This document shows positions 30,389 through 40,388 of a stretch of 51,373 nucleotides of DNA, piece after piece. The notes under the pieces are model-generated. The model had not been told where the DNA came from, made no database searches, and saw nothing but the letters and a program-made list of their open reading frames with translations. Both the position numbers and the translations under genes were made by a program. The stretch covers positions 1-51,373 of the forward strand of contig BBCS01000012.1 of the NCBI GenBank assembly GCA_001316125.1, written 5' to 3'. The DNA is from Vulcanisaeta distributa JCM 11213 (lineage in GTDB: Archaea; Thermoproteota; Thermoprotei; Thermoproteales; Thermocladiaceae). Each line of letters starts with the position of its first letter. Position 1 is the first letter of the stretch.

Positions 30389-30858
30389 CTGATTATTTTT
30401 AGCTTAGATTAATGAGCTTGATTATTACTCAAACCTTTTTGACGTTGTCCTTACTCATTATTTCTTCATTTATTCCACTCACTAGTTTTAGTAGCCCTTA
30501 GCAATCTTTCGTCTAAATAATTCTTAATTCTTAGAATTAGTTACGGCATTAAGTAGGCTTAATTAAGGCGCGTGTAGGTTCCTTTAACAGCGATTCGAGA
30601 CTCATATTAACTATAAATAAATTTAAGGCAAAATATTCCATTGACGCAAAATTTCCGTAATGTCTCTTCACTGTACGTTTATGTGGCTCATCCATGCATA
30701 AGCAGCATTAGTCTTTTCTCAATTTTATTATTGCTTCATCGGTAATTAATTTGAATATGTAATTATATTAATGAATGAGTTACTATATAAATTAAGTCTT
30801 ATTTATGTATTTTTATTTTACGTTTTATGTAGAATAATTTATTTTTAATTTTTTGACT
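30389..30858. other. AT-rich intergenic region
   Basis: About 470 bases with no credible ORF. The last 80 bases are very A/T-rich (AATAATTTATTTTTAATTT just before the next start) and probably hold the promoter of the next gene. I see no hairpin or repeat. Confidence 0.5.
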
Positions 30859-31283
30859 ATGTCACGATGTATGGTTCAGCCTGTGGATAAGAGGGTTTTG
30901 GAGGGGGGGTCTATTTCGAAGTGGAGGGAGGGTGGTAATGCCTATGTCAGTGTCGAGGTTTCTAGTAAGGTTGCATTACACAGATAATTGCCTGGAACTC
31001 GGCGCTGCATGATATACCCCCCCTTGAGGATGTCTCAATAACTATACGTGGAAGGCATGAATTGCTCTCGATGTTTGACCCATCAGTTGGTTGGCCTGGG
31101 TTTAATGACATTGTGATTGAGGTTAATGTGAAGACCCCAGAGTGGGATAAGTTCGAGAAATACGTCTTACCCTACATAGCGGCTGAATCACCTGTATTAC
31201 AGACCTTCGTTAAGCAAGTCCCAGTTAAGCTTAGGGTGAGCGTTAACGATAAGCAAAGGAGGGACCTCTATATACCAGGGTAA
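30859..31283 (+). CDS. Hypothetical protein, two frames to be joined
   Basis: About 140 residues. First frame from ATG 30859 (or 30867): VQPVDKRVLEGGSISKWREGG, NAYVSVEVSSKVA. After a slip near 30982 it continues IIAWNSALHDIPPLEDVSITIRGR, then ELLSMFDPSVGWPGFNDIVIEV, VKTPEWDKFEKYVLPYI and VPVKLRVSVNDKQRRDLYIPG, ending at TAA 31281-31283. C7 at 31017 and G7 at 30903 lie inside. I do not recognise a family. The soluble, mixed alpha/beta composition and its own A/T-rich promoter suggest a real gene. It precedes an MFS carrier by 33 bases. Confidence 0.6.
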
Positions 31284-31315
31284 AGTGAATGTCATTATTA
31301 AGCGGTGATTTTAAA

Positions 31316-32623
31316 ATGTCTCGTACCTTTCCAGATGAGAATAGGGCCAAGGAGTGGGAGAGGACTTGGGGGCACGTTTAGGTATAGGTGGGTTATGCTC
31401 GGTATTTGGCTGTTGATGATGATAAATAGCGTGACACTGGTTAATTACCCATTAGCATTACCTAGGATAGCTAAGGAATTTGGTATACCGCAATCAACCT
31501 ATACTTACTACCTCGGTGTACTCTCATACTCATTGGCTTATTCGTAATATACTTCGGTAATTTTAATGGTTGGATGAATACGAGGGTTAGGCTAGCAGTC
31601 ATACTGGCCCAGGTATTCTTAATAATTCCATTGTTCTTAATACCATTCACATACTCATACAACGCCATCGTTGTGCTCAGGTTTATACAGGGATTGTGGT
31701 TCATGGAGTTGGGCTTAGCCACGCTAAATCTCAGGGGGGGTTGGTTTAGTAAGGGTGAGTTGGCAATAGCCATGGCAGCCCCGCTATCAGCATTACAGTT
31801 CGGGTCAGCCCTTGGTGGATTTATTGAGAAAGCCATTGCCGAGCAGATTGGTTGGAGGATGGCGTTTCTAATAACGGGTGTTATGGATGTGATTGCCACT
31901 GCAATATTCCTTACACTGTATAGGGATGCGCCTGGTTACAATGATTACCTAGTCATTAATAGACTTAGGAACCTGGCTGAGAGGGGTAGGCATGGTTGTC
32001 CGCCACCGTATAAGCTGCCCATAGCCTACACAATAGGCTTTGCGCAGATAGCCACAACGATGGCCTTCGCATCAATTCCATACCTAATACCAACATATGG
32101 ATATTGGCTTGGCTATTCAGTGCCCGCTGTATCTAACACGGTACTTATTTACGGAATAATCTCAGGACTTGGCATTTGGGGTGGCGCCATATCTGGCTCA
32201 ATACTGGTTAGAAGGACGCGCACGATCAGGGAGACGTTTAAGGCGAGGAATTTAACTAGGACTATCTCATACATAATATCCTTCATAGGCTTCCTAACGC
32301 TACTCTTCTCCCAGGGCAATTACATCGTGTATACCATAGGCGCCACATTAGCCGCATTAATACTGTTTAACATACCCAATTACTGGGCTGAAATGACCGA
32401 GGTGGTTCCACCAGGTATCTCTGGCGACTTCGTATTCTATGCCGGTGCAATAGCCTCCGCCGGGTTCTTCCTCGGCCCATTAATATCAGTATCATTAATA
32501 GTGGCAGCGGCAGGCAATGTTATTAAAGGCTTCATGCTATTCCTAGCAATAATAGTAATTTCAGGAATAATAAATATAATCCAAAATAGAATAACAATAC
32601 CCGCCGAAAAGTACCATGCATAA
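31316..32623 (+). CDS. MFS transporter
   Basis: About 435 residues, 12 membrane helices. Start ATG 31316: MSRTFPDENRAKEWERTWG. Reading the G5 at 31368 as four connects to TFRYRWVMLGIWLLMM, so the gene is longer than any single frame. A second slip near 31545 (SYSLAYFVIYFGNFNGWMN) leads to the long second frame. LNLRGGWFSKGELAIAMA holds a G7; homologous MFS loops have R-x-WF-x4-R/E without the extra Gly. FRFIQGLWFMELG is the family's second helix pair. It follows the hypothetical gene by 33 bases, possibly one operon. Confidence 0.82.
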
Positions 32624-32811
32624 TAACATTGACTTAATAAATAAAGTATTTCCTTAGAATTTCTGATTTTATTCTATCACCGAGCTAATCGTGGCTTCAC
32701 TAATTAATTTGCAAAATTTCTGAGTTCTCTCCGGCAAATGGCTCTCAACATTAAGTAACATACACCATAGTCATCGCATTAACTATAAGGCGGAACAAAA
32801 TAATAAAACCA

Positions 32812-32889
32812 TGGTGGGCCCGCCGGGACTTGAACCCGGGACCTCCCGCTCGTAAGGCGGACATCCTAACCAGGCTAGACTACGGGCCC
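32812..32889 (-). tRNA. tRNA-Val(TAC)
   Basis: Reverse strand, no intron. Acceptor GGGCCCG pairs with CGGGCCC, discriminator A, encoded CCA at 32812-32814. Anticodon stem TCCGC/GCGGG with loop CTTACGA gives anticodon TAC. T arm CCGGG-TTCAAGT-CCCGG is perfect. This tRNA has no run longer than three and shows no read damage. Confidence 0.95.
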
Positions 32890-32958
32890 AGGTAATTGTT
32901 GGCTTCATGAAGAATTTAAGTTTTTTGTTCATTGCCTATGCCAGAACGTTAGTCTTAC

Positions 32959-34637
32959 TTACTTACTTACGTATTGTGTCTCCTCCTCGTATATGTATAC
33001 TTGTCCTCTCAATGCGGATGCTATTGCCGCTGTGAATGCTAGGGCTGAGCTTATGTAGAAGAGGATGTGTAGCGAGTCCATGAATGCCGGGGGGGCTATG
33101 GCGTTTGGGAACCAGGTTAGTTTAGTTATTGTGTTTATTGCCTGCTGTGGTGTGTCATTTATTATGTTTTGCGGTATCATTGAGAGCATGGTCCTTATTG
33201 GGTCATAGCCCAGGAATGCCGCGAACAGGGCTACGGTTGGTGGTATCCTGGTTATGTACGGTATTAATGCCGTGGCCCCCGCACTGGACAGTGCATTAGC
33301 CAGTGCCTGTGGTAGGTAATTCGTGAATGCCAATATGACTATTGTGAAGGCCAGGGCAAAGCTTATCGCCTGAGCAGTGTTTTGGAGCGTAGTCCTCATG
33401 CCGTTCGCAGCGCCCCCCCTGTGCTGTGGGGGTACACTGTTCATTATTGAGGCTGTGTTTGGCGATGAGAACATACCGTTACCAACACCGATCATGAAGA
33501 TGACCGGCGCAAACACCCAGTACTGGAAGTTGTAGGCATTGAGGCTAGGATTAGGAAGCCAATGCCCATTATGACCATGCCGAGGGTCGCCAATAACCTT
33601 GGCCCATACCTATCCGAGAGCCAACCACTCACCGGCCCGTAAGTAGGAAGCCCAGCATTAATGGTATTAGGTATATGCCGGCCCAAAGCGGTGCCTCGGT
33701 GTAAGGTACTCCATGGAGTGGTAACCAAATGGCCTGTAGCCAGAGGGTTAGCATTATCATTAGGCTTCCATAGGCCAGGAACCTGAGGGTTGTCGCTATC
33801 GTGGCTGCCGTGAACATCCTAATTCGAAATAACTCAAGCCTGAACATAGGTGCTCTAACCCTGGTCTCAATGAGTGGGAATAGGGCTAGGAATGTGAAAC
33901 CCAGTGCAAAGGAGGCTAACACTAATGGGCTGTCCCAACCCAGTGGTGATGAGCCGTAGGGCGCGAGTCCATAGGTCAGCGCCAGTAAGATGAGGGTTAA
34001 CCCAACAACGAATGTTAAGTTGCCTAGCCAATCAATCTCCTCCCTGATCGGCCTCCTAATCTCCCTGAGCCTTAAGTAGCTCCACACAGTGCCGAAGACG
34101 CCTAAAGGCACTGATACGAGGAATACGTACCTCCAGTCATAGGTCGCCAACACACCACCAATTATTAGCCAACCAGGCTACCAGCTAAGCCAGCCACCTG
34201 GTTAGTGCCTAGTGCAAAGCCTCTCTCATTGGGTGGAAATGCATCCGTTAGTAGGGCAGCGCTATTAACCATTAAGAATGCGCCACCCACGGCTTGGACC
34301 AACCTAAAGATTATGATCTCCAGTGCACCTAAGTAACCAGTATTCGGCGTAAGGTATAGTAGTACTGAGCCTATTGTAAATATTAGGAAACCAAGGTTAT
34401 AGAGCCTTACCCTACCGTACATATCACTTAGCTGCCCAGTGTGACCAGAAGTGATGCTGTGACTAGGCTATAACCCATCAAAACCCATAGTAAGTACTGG
34501 AATGCGCTTGGACTTAGTGGATTTATCTTAATTCCATTGAATATGGCTGGTAATGAGATTATGACTATCGTGTTATTCATGAATGCGAGTAATGTGCCGA
34601 TGGTGGTATTGGACAGGACAACCCACTTATACCGCAT
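32959..34637 (-). CDS. MFS multidrug exporter, DHA2/EmrB-like (14 TM)
   Basis: About 555 residues, proton-driven export of hydrophobic compounds. N-terminus [21 protein letters not shown], then [15 protein letters not shown] (DHA2 helix 1), [59 protein letters not shown]. Slips near 34425, 34160, 33640 and 33510 give four overlapping pieces that read on from one another. [17 protein letters not shown] is motif A of the second half, and [20 protein letters not shown] the DHA2 motif, with one Gly too many at C7 33411 (homologues RGxAxG). The tail is EEETQYVSK. Confidence 0.85.
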
Positions 34638-34740
34638 CAGGTCATGTCTATGACTTAGAAATTATAAATCACTTACTCCATGCATGGTTAATTAGAGCCC
34701 GAGATTGTTATTTAAACTAGGGAGTAACGCTGGGCGTGGT

Positions 34741-35625
34741 ATGGGCAACGTTAAGGTTGGACTGGCAGGGCTTGGCGTGATGGGTTGGAGAATTGCCAAG
34801 AACCTAAGGGATGCGGGCTTGCTAATTGGGGTCTATAATAGGACGTTTGATAAGGCCCTGAGGTTTAGTAGGGAATTTGGTGTTGAGGCATTTAAGACAC
34901 CAAGTGAGCTTGCCAGGGCATCTGACGTGATAATCACGATGCTTAGTGATGATGAGGCTGTCAGAAGTGTTATTGCGGGTGGTGACGGCATATTGAGTGG
35001 TTTAAGGTCTGGCTCTTTGGTAATTGATATGTCTACAATATCACCAAGCGTTTCAGTAGAACTCGCTAATACCGTTAAGTCCAGGAGTGGTGAAATGGTT
35101 GATGCCCCCCCGGTGATTGGTACGTCCATAGCCGTTGAGAGGAAGGAAATAGTAGTACTTGTCGGTGGTTCTGACGAGGCATTTAATAGATCCAGGGAGG
35201 TCTTACAATATACGGCTAAAACCATAGTTCACGTGGGACCGAATGGCTACGGGCTATATGCGAAGTTAATAAACAATGCCTTGCTTGGTTCGTACGTCGT
35301 TGCACTGGCAGAGGTTGTTCAGTTAGGTAAAGCCTTCGGTCTCAGCGACTCTGTAATCCTAGATGTACTGACTAAATTATCGAGTGCCAGGTCACCGACG
35401 TCTGAGTTGAAGGTTCCCAAGATGCTTAGTGGGGGGGATTACTCAGTCCAGTTTGCCCTTAAGCACATGCGTAAGGACCTTGACATAGTTAATAGGGAGG
35501 CCTCGATGCGTGGTGTCCCAATACCGATAGCGTCACTGGCTCTTCAGTTCTATAGGATGGCTGAGAGAATGGGTCTTTCTGAGGAGGACTTCGCCGCCGT
35601 ATTGAAGGTGCTAGTTAAGCAGTAA
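34741..35625 (+). CDS. 3-hydroxyisobutyrate dehydrogenase family enzyme
   Basis: About 295 residues, NAD(P)-dependent beta-hydroxyacid dehydrogenase. GLAGLGVMGWRIAKNL (cofactor loop), VYNRTFDKA, VIDMSTISPSVS, catalytic Lys in YAKLINNALLGSYVVALAE and KHMRKDLDIV in the C-terminal domain. The signature is read as VDAPPVIGT, while the family has DAPVSG/DAPVIG; C7 at 35104 explains the extra proline. LSGGDYSV near G7 35430 likewise has an extra Gly (homologues xGDFxP). Start chosen at ATG 34741 (MGNVKVGLAGLG); an upstream in-frame start at 34705 is less likely. Confidence 0.92.
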   Translation: MGNVKVGLAGLGVMGWRIAKNLRDAGLLIGVYNRTFDKALRFSREFGVEAFKTPSELARASDVIITMLSDDEAVRSVIAGGDGILSGLRSGSLVIDMSTISPSVSVELANTVKSRSGEMVDAPPVIGTSIAVERKEIVVLVGGSDEAFNRSREVLQYTAKTIVHVGPNGYGLYAKLINNALLGSYVVALAEVVQLGKAFGLSDSVILDVLTKLSSARSPTSELKVPKMLSGGDYSVQFALKHMRKDLDIVNREASMRGVPIPIASLALQFYRMAERMGLSEEDFAAVLKVLVKQ

Positions 35626-35628
35626 TAG

Positions 35629-35638
35629 CTTAAAAATC
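35629..35638 (+). promoter_or_regulatory. TATA box before the GT2 gene
   Basis: CTTAAAAATC about 28 bases before ATG 35661. Confidence 0.45.
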
Positions 35639-35660
35639 GTTACTACAACAACCCTTAGTG

Positions 35661-36840
35661 ATGATATTATTAGTGTTAGTAGTTCTTGGTGTATTGATAA
35701 TTATTGCATCTGCATTATCATCATTGTTATCCTTATATTTCGAGGTTAAGTATTGGAGGAGCAGGAGATTGGTGAGCTGATTAATGGTAATTATCCCTGG
35801 GTAACCGTGATAATGCCTGTGAGAGGTTTAGACCAAAATATCAGGGGTAATATAACCAGTGTTTTGGATCAGGATTATCCAGGCCGTAGAAATTACATCT
35901 TCGTTCTCGATAGCGAGGATGACCCTGCATACGGCGTCATTAAGGACTTGATTAAGGGGGGGTTTAATGTTGATGCTCGGTATTAATTAACAGGGATGGA
36001 CGCAGTAAGGGTGAGGCTTTGACCTTCGCTTTAAGTCATGTGGTTGGTGAGGTCGTTGTTTTCGTCGATAGTGATGCCTTTGTTCATAGGTATTGGCTTT
36101 GGAACTTGGTATCCTCACTGGTTAATGGTTCGGGCGCCGCCACGACATATAGGTTCTACGTACACTTAGGAGGCTTAGTCTTGGTTCATTACTAAGGGCT
36201 AGCTTTAACATGATTGGTATCACGGCGATGCAGAATCCGGTGGCTAGGTTTACCTGGGGGTGGCTCCACGGCTATTTGGAAATGGGTATTGGATAAATGG
36301 AGGATCCGTGATTACCTGCCTTATTACCTAAGTGATGACTACGTAATCACGCACTTCGTACATAGGGAGGGCCTAGCCATAGACTTTGTTCCTGAGTCCC
36401 TGGTTCTGACGCTCGAGGATGTAGGTATTAGGGAGGCCTTTACCTGGTCTGTTAGGCAGTTGTGGTATGTCAGGGTTTACGGATTTAGAGGATTCCTACT
36501 ATATGCCGCGTCTTACACATTGTATGTAGTTACGCTGCCTATAGCCATAGCCCTCTCACTCATTAATGCGTGGTTCATAGTGCCTGGGCTTTTACCATTT
36601 ATTTTGGGCGTGGCTAAGGATTACATTAGGATAAGTGGCATTAGGGCGCTCAATCAATTTTATGGTATTAACATAACGAGGGGTTATTCAATGCTCCTGG
36701 CGCTAACCTCGATATTGAATGTTTACTTTTCCTGGCTGGTAATAATTAAGACAATGTTCACTAAATCTATTAATTGGAGGGGTCGTGAATTCACAGTGAT
36801 GGATGCCGTAAAGTTAATGAAGGAGAGACCACTTGAGTGA
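35661..36840 (+). CDS. Membrane GT2 glycosyltransferase
   Basis: About 390 residues, processive or lipid-linked glycosyltransferase type. N-terminal helix MILLVLVVLGVLIIIASAL, then WVTVIMPVRGLDQNI (GT2 start), FVLDSEDDPA, VVVFVDSDAF (DxD metal site), FTWGGSTAIWK, the acidic YLSDDYVITHFV block, RQLWYVRVYGFRG in place of the QxxRW motif, and two or three C-terminal membrane helices. Slips near 35755, 35985 and 36170, and a G5 at 36255 (four gives RFTWGGSTAIW) must be corrected. It resembles ceramide glucosyltransferase-like archaeal enzymes. The stop overlaps the GTG of the next gene. Confidence 0.82.
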
Positions 36841-37205
36841 TTTTTGTGGTTAATGTCAGGGAATCCTTCTGGGCTATGGTGAGGGAACCACGATTATTAA
36901 TTAATTACCTGAGAGAGCTTGGCATTGATATTAATGAGGTTTGCAGGGAGGAGCCCATTAATGTATTTAATTGCCCACCAAGTGAGTCTGATGATTTTAG
37001 GACTAGGTTCTTCGTGGTCTCGTACATATACCTTAAGGTGTTGAGTCAGGAATTGAGGGAATTAGAGGGCTCCGGCGTTATTATTGAGGAATTAAGTGAG
37101 TTACTAAGCGACGTATTAACGGACATGAGACTATACAATGCACCACCTAGGTTTATAAATGCGGTGGTGTCCATTGTACGTGATATATTGCGATCACGTA
37201 AATAA
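36837..37205 (+). CDS. Hypothetical protein coupled to GT2
   Basis: 122 residues from GTG 36837, overlapping the GT2 stop. Helical, soluble: RESFWAMVREPRLLINYLRELG, VISEL-type helices (GVIIEELSELLSDVLTDM), FINAVVSIVRDILRSRK. I do not recognise it. The overlap suggests it works with the glycosyltransferase, or with the MoxR ATPase that converges on it eight bases away. Confidence 0.65.
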   Translation: MIFVVNVRESFWAMVREPRLLINYLRELGIDINEVCREEPINVFNCPPSESDDFRTRFFVVSYIYLKVLSQELRELEGSGVIIEELSELLSDVLTDMRLYNAPPRFINAVVSIVRDILRSRK

Positions 37206-37213
37206 ACGGTAAA

Positions 37214-38352
37214 TCAACGCTTACCCTCACTCAATGCCTCCTCTAACTTCCTTAGTAGATCCTCTAATTCATTTATTTCATCTGCATACAACCTAGCCAT
37301 TACCGCATCCCACTTACCCCCCCTTATCTGACTTAATAATTCCTTGGCATCCCTTATTCTCTGTCTCGCTTCATCATAAACCTCATTATTTATTAATGCC
37401 TTAGCCTCACTAAGTAATTCACTTAATCTCAGTAGGTCTTCGGGCATGTGTACTGTCGCAAATGAATTATACTCATTTAACTGATCCTTATTATTAACTA
37501 AGTACCTCAATACCTTTATCGTACCAACTCTCAGCAATGACGGAGTTAGTTCAATACGGCCAATATCTATCCCGTGGAGCATTAGGTATGTGGCCACGTA
37601 CATAGGCACCTTAACCCTAGTCCTATTACTAATCGGTATGTGCTCCACGTAATTGGCTATTATTGGGCTTATTACCTTTGATATGTCCTTTATGTGGTCA
37701 TAAACGTACTGCGTAATTATCTTGTTAACGGCCTGTACATCGTCCATGGTGGCCAGAGGCTCCATCCTCTCCAGGTCCATCCTTAACTCCCAACCCTTTA
37801 TTATCAATGGCTCAGTATCATCAGGCTAACCCACTCAGTGAAGACCCTGAGTGGGAACCTATCATAGAGCGCCTGTAACTCCTCCTCATCCGGAATCCTA
37901 TTGCTTGCACCAAAAACCGTCCAGGTCCTCACTGGGACCACCTTTTCACCATCATAGACAACCCTCTCATTGAGTATGGACAATAGCGTGTTCAATATTG
38001 CACTTGAAGCATTAAATATCTCATCAAGCAATGCGAATTCACTCTCCACTATTGAGTTAGCGTATATCCTCTCCACCTTACCGTCCAGTAGTTTAGCAAT
38101 GTTTATTGGGCCTAGGATCTCCTCGAGATCTGTAAACTTCGTTAACTGCCTATAAAACCACTTAGCATTTAACAGTTTAGATAATGCGTATACCAATGTC
38201 GTTTTTGCAGTACCTGGCGGACCAACTAATAGGTAATTCTCCCTGGATAGAGTAGCCATTAATGCGCCAAGGACCTCATTCTCATACTTAAAGAACATAC
38301 TATTCAATTTCGCATAAACATTCCTAATCCTATCAAAATAGTTCTCACTCAC
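37214..38352 (-). CDS. MoxR-type AAA+ ATPase
   Basis: About 380 residues. Walker A LLVGPPGTAKTTLVYALS, the MoxR insert RQLTKFTDLEEILGPINI, Walker B ALLDEIF, sensor 1 VFGASNR and DRFPLRVF. As read it stops after TEWVSLMILSH. One C restored near 37826 gives TEWVSPDDTEPLIIKGWELRMD, continuing in the second ORF (KLRELERMEPLATMDDVQ-like lid region and a C-terminal coiled coil QRIRDAKELLSQIRGG). Such ATPases assemble or mature other complexes, usually with a VWA partner. None is adjacent, and the small DUF2175 protein is its upstream neighbour. Confidence 0.88.
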
Positions 38353-38408
38353 GATTTAATACGTTAAGTACTAGAATTTAAACGTTCCTAATAAATACTA
38401 AAATATGA

Positions 38409-38737
38409 TCAAGCACCTCCATAAAGCACTCTATTCAATTCACTCATTAACTTAGCCATTTCACCCTCAATAATCTTCCTCCTAGCTATGAGTGTCTGCC
38501 TTAGCTCGTCGGAGGAAGCCCTGGTCTCAAGCTCCTTGATCTTAACAATACCATCAGCTAGATAGCCCAGCAGCTCAAGCATTACATTTACGTCCTCAGG
38601 GATACTCCCATTGAACTATCCCTGACCTCAGCCCTAAAGCACTCCCAATGAACTGGACCTTGTTTAGTAAACGTGAACTTCATACCCTCAACAATCTCCT
38701 CACCACACCTATAGCACTTCCAGACTTTCCTGCTCAT
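38409..38737 (-). CDS. DUF2175 zinc-ribbon protein (frameshifted)
   Basis: About 109 residues. ATG 38735-38737: MSRKVWKCYRCGEEIVEG, MKFTFTKQGPVHWECFRAEV. The CxxC and HWEC pattern is that of the archaeal DUF2175 family (KCYxCGxxI...FTFTxxGxVHxECF). One base is lost near 38616, after which the helical part continues EDVNVMLELLGYLADGIVKI, KELETRASSDELRQTLIARR, KIIEGEMAKLMSELNRVLY, ending at 38409. It has no full-length ORF and is easily missed. It lies between the MoxR gene and the dihydrolipoamide dehydrogenase, on the same strand. Confidence 0.75.
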
Positions 38738-38843
38738 ACATTTCCCGCCACATCCATGGATTTAATTTCCCTTAGTTGGCTTCTAAATTAAGTGAATATA
38801 TAATTATTCTTTTAAATAATTATAAATAGTTATGAATATATAA

Positions 38844-40304
38844 TCATAGTGAGAACCTAATGGCTGCCCTATCAATGGCCTCAAATATTGTTGGATGCTG
38901 ATGCGCAAGTAGTGCTATGTCCTTAACCCTGGCATTCACAGCTACCGCCAATGCTATCTCATTAATTATTAGCGAAGCGGCCTCACCATAAACAACACCA
39001 CCAATAACCCTCTGGCTCTCCCTCTCAATAATTAACTTAACCCAACCCTCCCTAACACCCATTATTTGGCGTAAGCATCATCCTCGAGTGGGTATGACAC
39101 AGTTACATAATTAATGCCCCCCCTAGCCTTGGCGGTCTCTTCACTTAAACCAACCATTGCTGCCTCGGGTTCGGTGAATATCGTCATTGGTATTGAACTG
39201 AAGTTTATCTCGTAAATGGGCTTGCCATGTAGCATGTTCCATGCTGCCACAACGGATTCCTTAACAGCAGCGTGATAAAGCATGTACTTACCTAACACGT
39301 CGCCTGCGGCATATATGTTTGGCGACTTAGTTCTCATCGATGACTCAACCTCAACATGGCCCTTCTCAACGATCCTAAGCCTATCGAGACCCTCCACGTA
39401 GGGCTTCCTACCAACTGCCATTATGACCTCGGAACCGGCCACGTAACCCCCCCTACTACCATCTGGTCTCTCAAATTCAACAATCTTTTGTCCACCCTCC
39501 TCCTTAATACCAACGACCTTTGAATTCGTGAGAACCTCAACACCCTTAGATTTCAACTTCTCCTCGATCTTAGAGACGATGTCGCTATCCCAACCAGCCA
39601 GTATCCTAGGTAACATCTCGATTATTGTTGCCTTGATACCCATGGAACCAAGCACTGATGCAACCTCAACACCTATATAACCACCGCCTATAATAACAAC
39701 GTCGTTCGGTATCTTCCTATAACTCGTCTTATAGCCAAATAATTCCTGGCTTCCAATGGCAAGGTCAGCACCAGGTACAGGTATTCTAATCGGCACTGAC
39801 CCGGTTGCTATTAATAGTTGTCTTGCTTCAACGTCCTTAGTCCAGGAACCATCAATAGCCCTAACCCTAACCCTATGCTCGTCAATAACCTCAGCAACGC
39901 CCTTAACGAAGTCCACATTCTCGTGCTCCTTAATCTCCCTAATATGCTGTAAGTACCTAATGTATTGGACGTTATCCTTATGATCAATCGCGTTCTCCCA
40001 AAGAACCCTAACCGCATTTATGTCCTTATTACCAACACTATTTAGTATACCCCTTATCTTCTCCATTAAGTATATCGTCATATAGACAGCTTTAGACGGT
40101 ATACAACCCTCATACAGGCAGTTACCGCCAAGATTTCCCTTATCATCAACCATCAAAACCTTAAGACCACCCTTACTCAACTCAAAGGCCCCCATGATAA
40201 CCACCTCCACCACCGCCTATAACAACAACATCATACTTGTCTAACTTTGGTTGATCCTCAAACTCAGGGTCGGTGGGTGGGAATACTGGGTATTTACCAA
40301 GCAC
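38844..40304 (-). CDS. Dihydrolipoamide dehydrogenase-like flavoprotein disulfide reductase
   Basis: About 486 residues. FAD loop VVVIGGGGGGYHGAFELS, redox pair NCLYEGCIPSKA (C-x4-C), NAD loop VVIIGGGYIGVEVASVLG, IYAAGDVLGKYMLYHAA, and the C-terminal HQHPTIFEAID with the catalytic His-Glu. The N-terminus comes from GTG 40304 (MLGKYPVFPPTDPEFEDQP), joined when the C5 at 40193 is read as four. The TATA element CTTAAAAAC lies about 30 bases upstream. A slip near 39062 separates the interface domain (GVREGWVKLIIERES on). SRGGYVAG and KARGGINY carry the usual extra Gly. Component of a 2-oxoacid complex or a stand-alone reductase; no E1/E2 genes are near. Confidence 0.92.
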
Positions 40305-40388
40305 GAATATGACAAAAAAGCACCGGGTTTATTTGTTTTTAAGTCAAAAATTTGACAGATCAAACAAAATAATTTTAGGTCTCAAGCA

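Noticed and set aside
32950..32969. Short CTTA repeat
   Set aside because: Only three or four units at the end of a gene; no array and no partner nearby.
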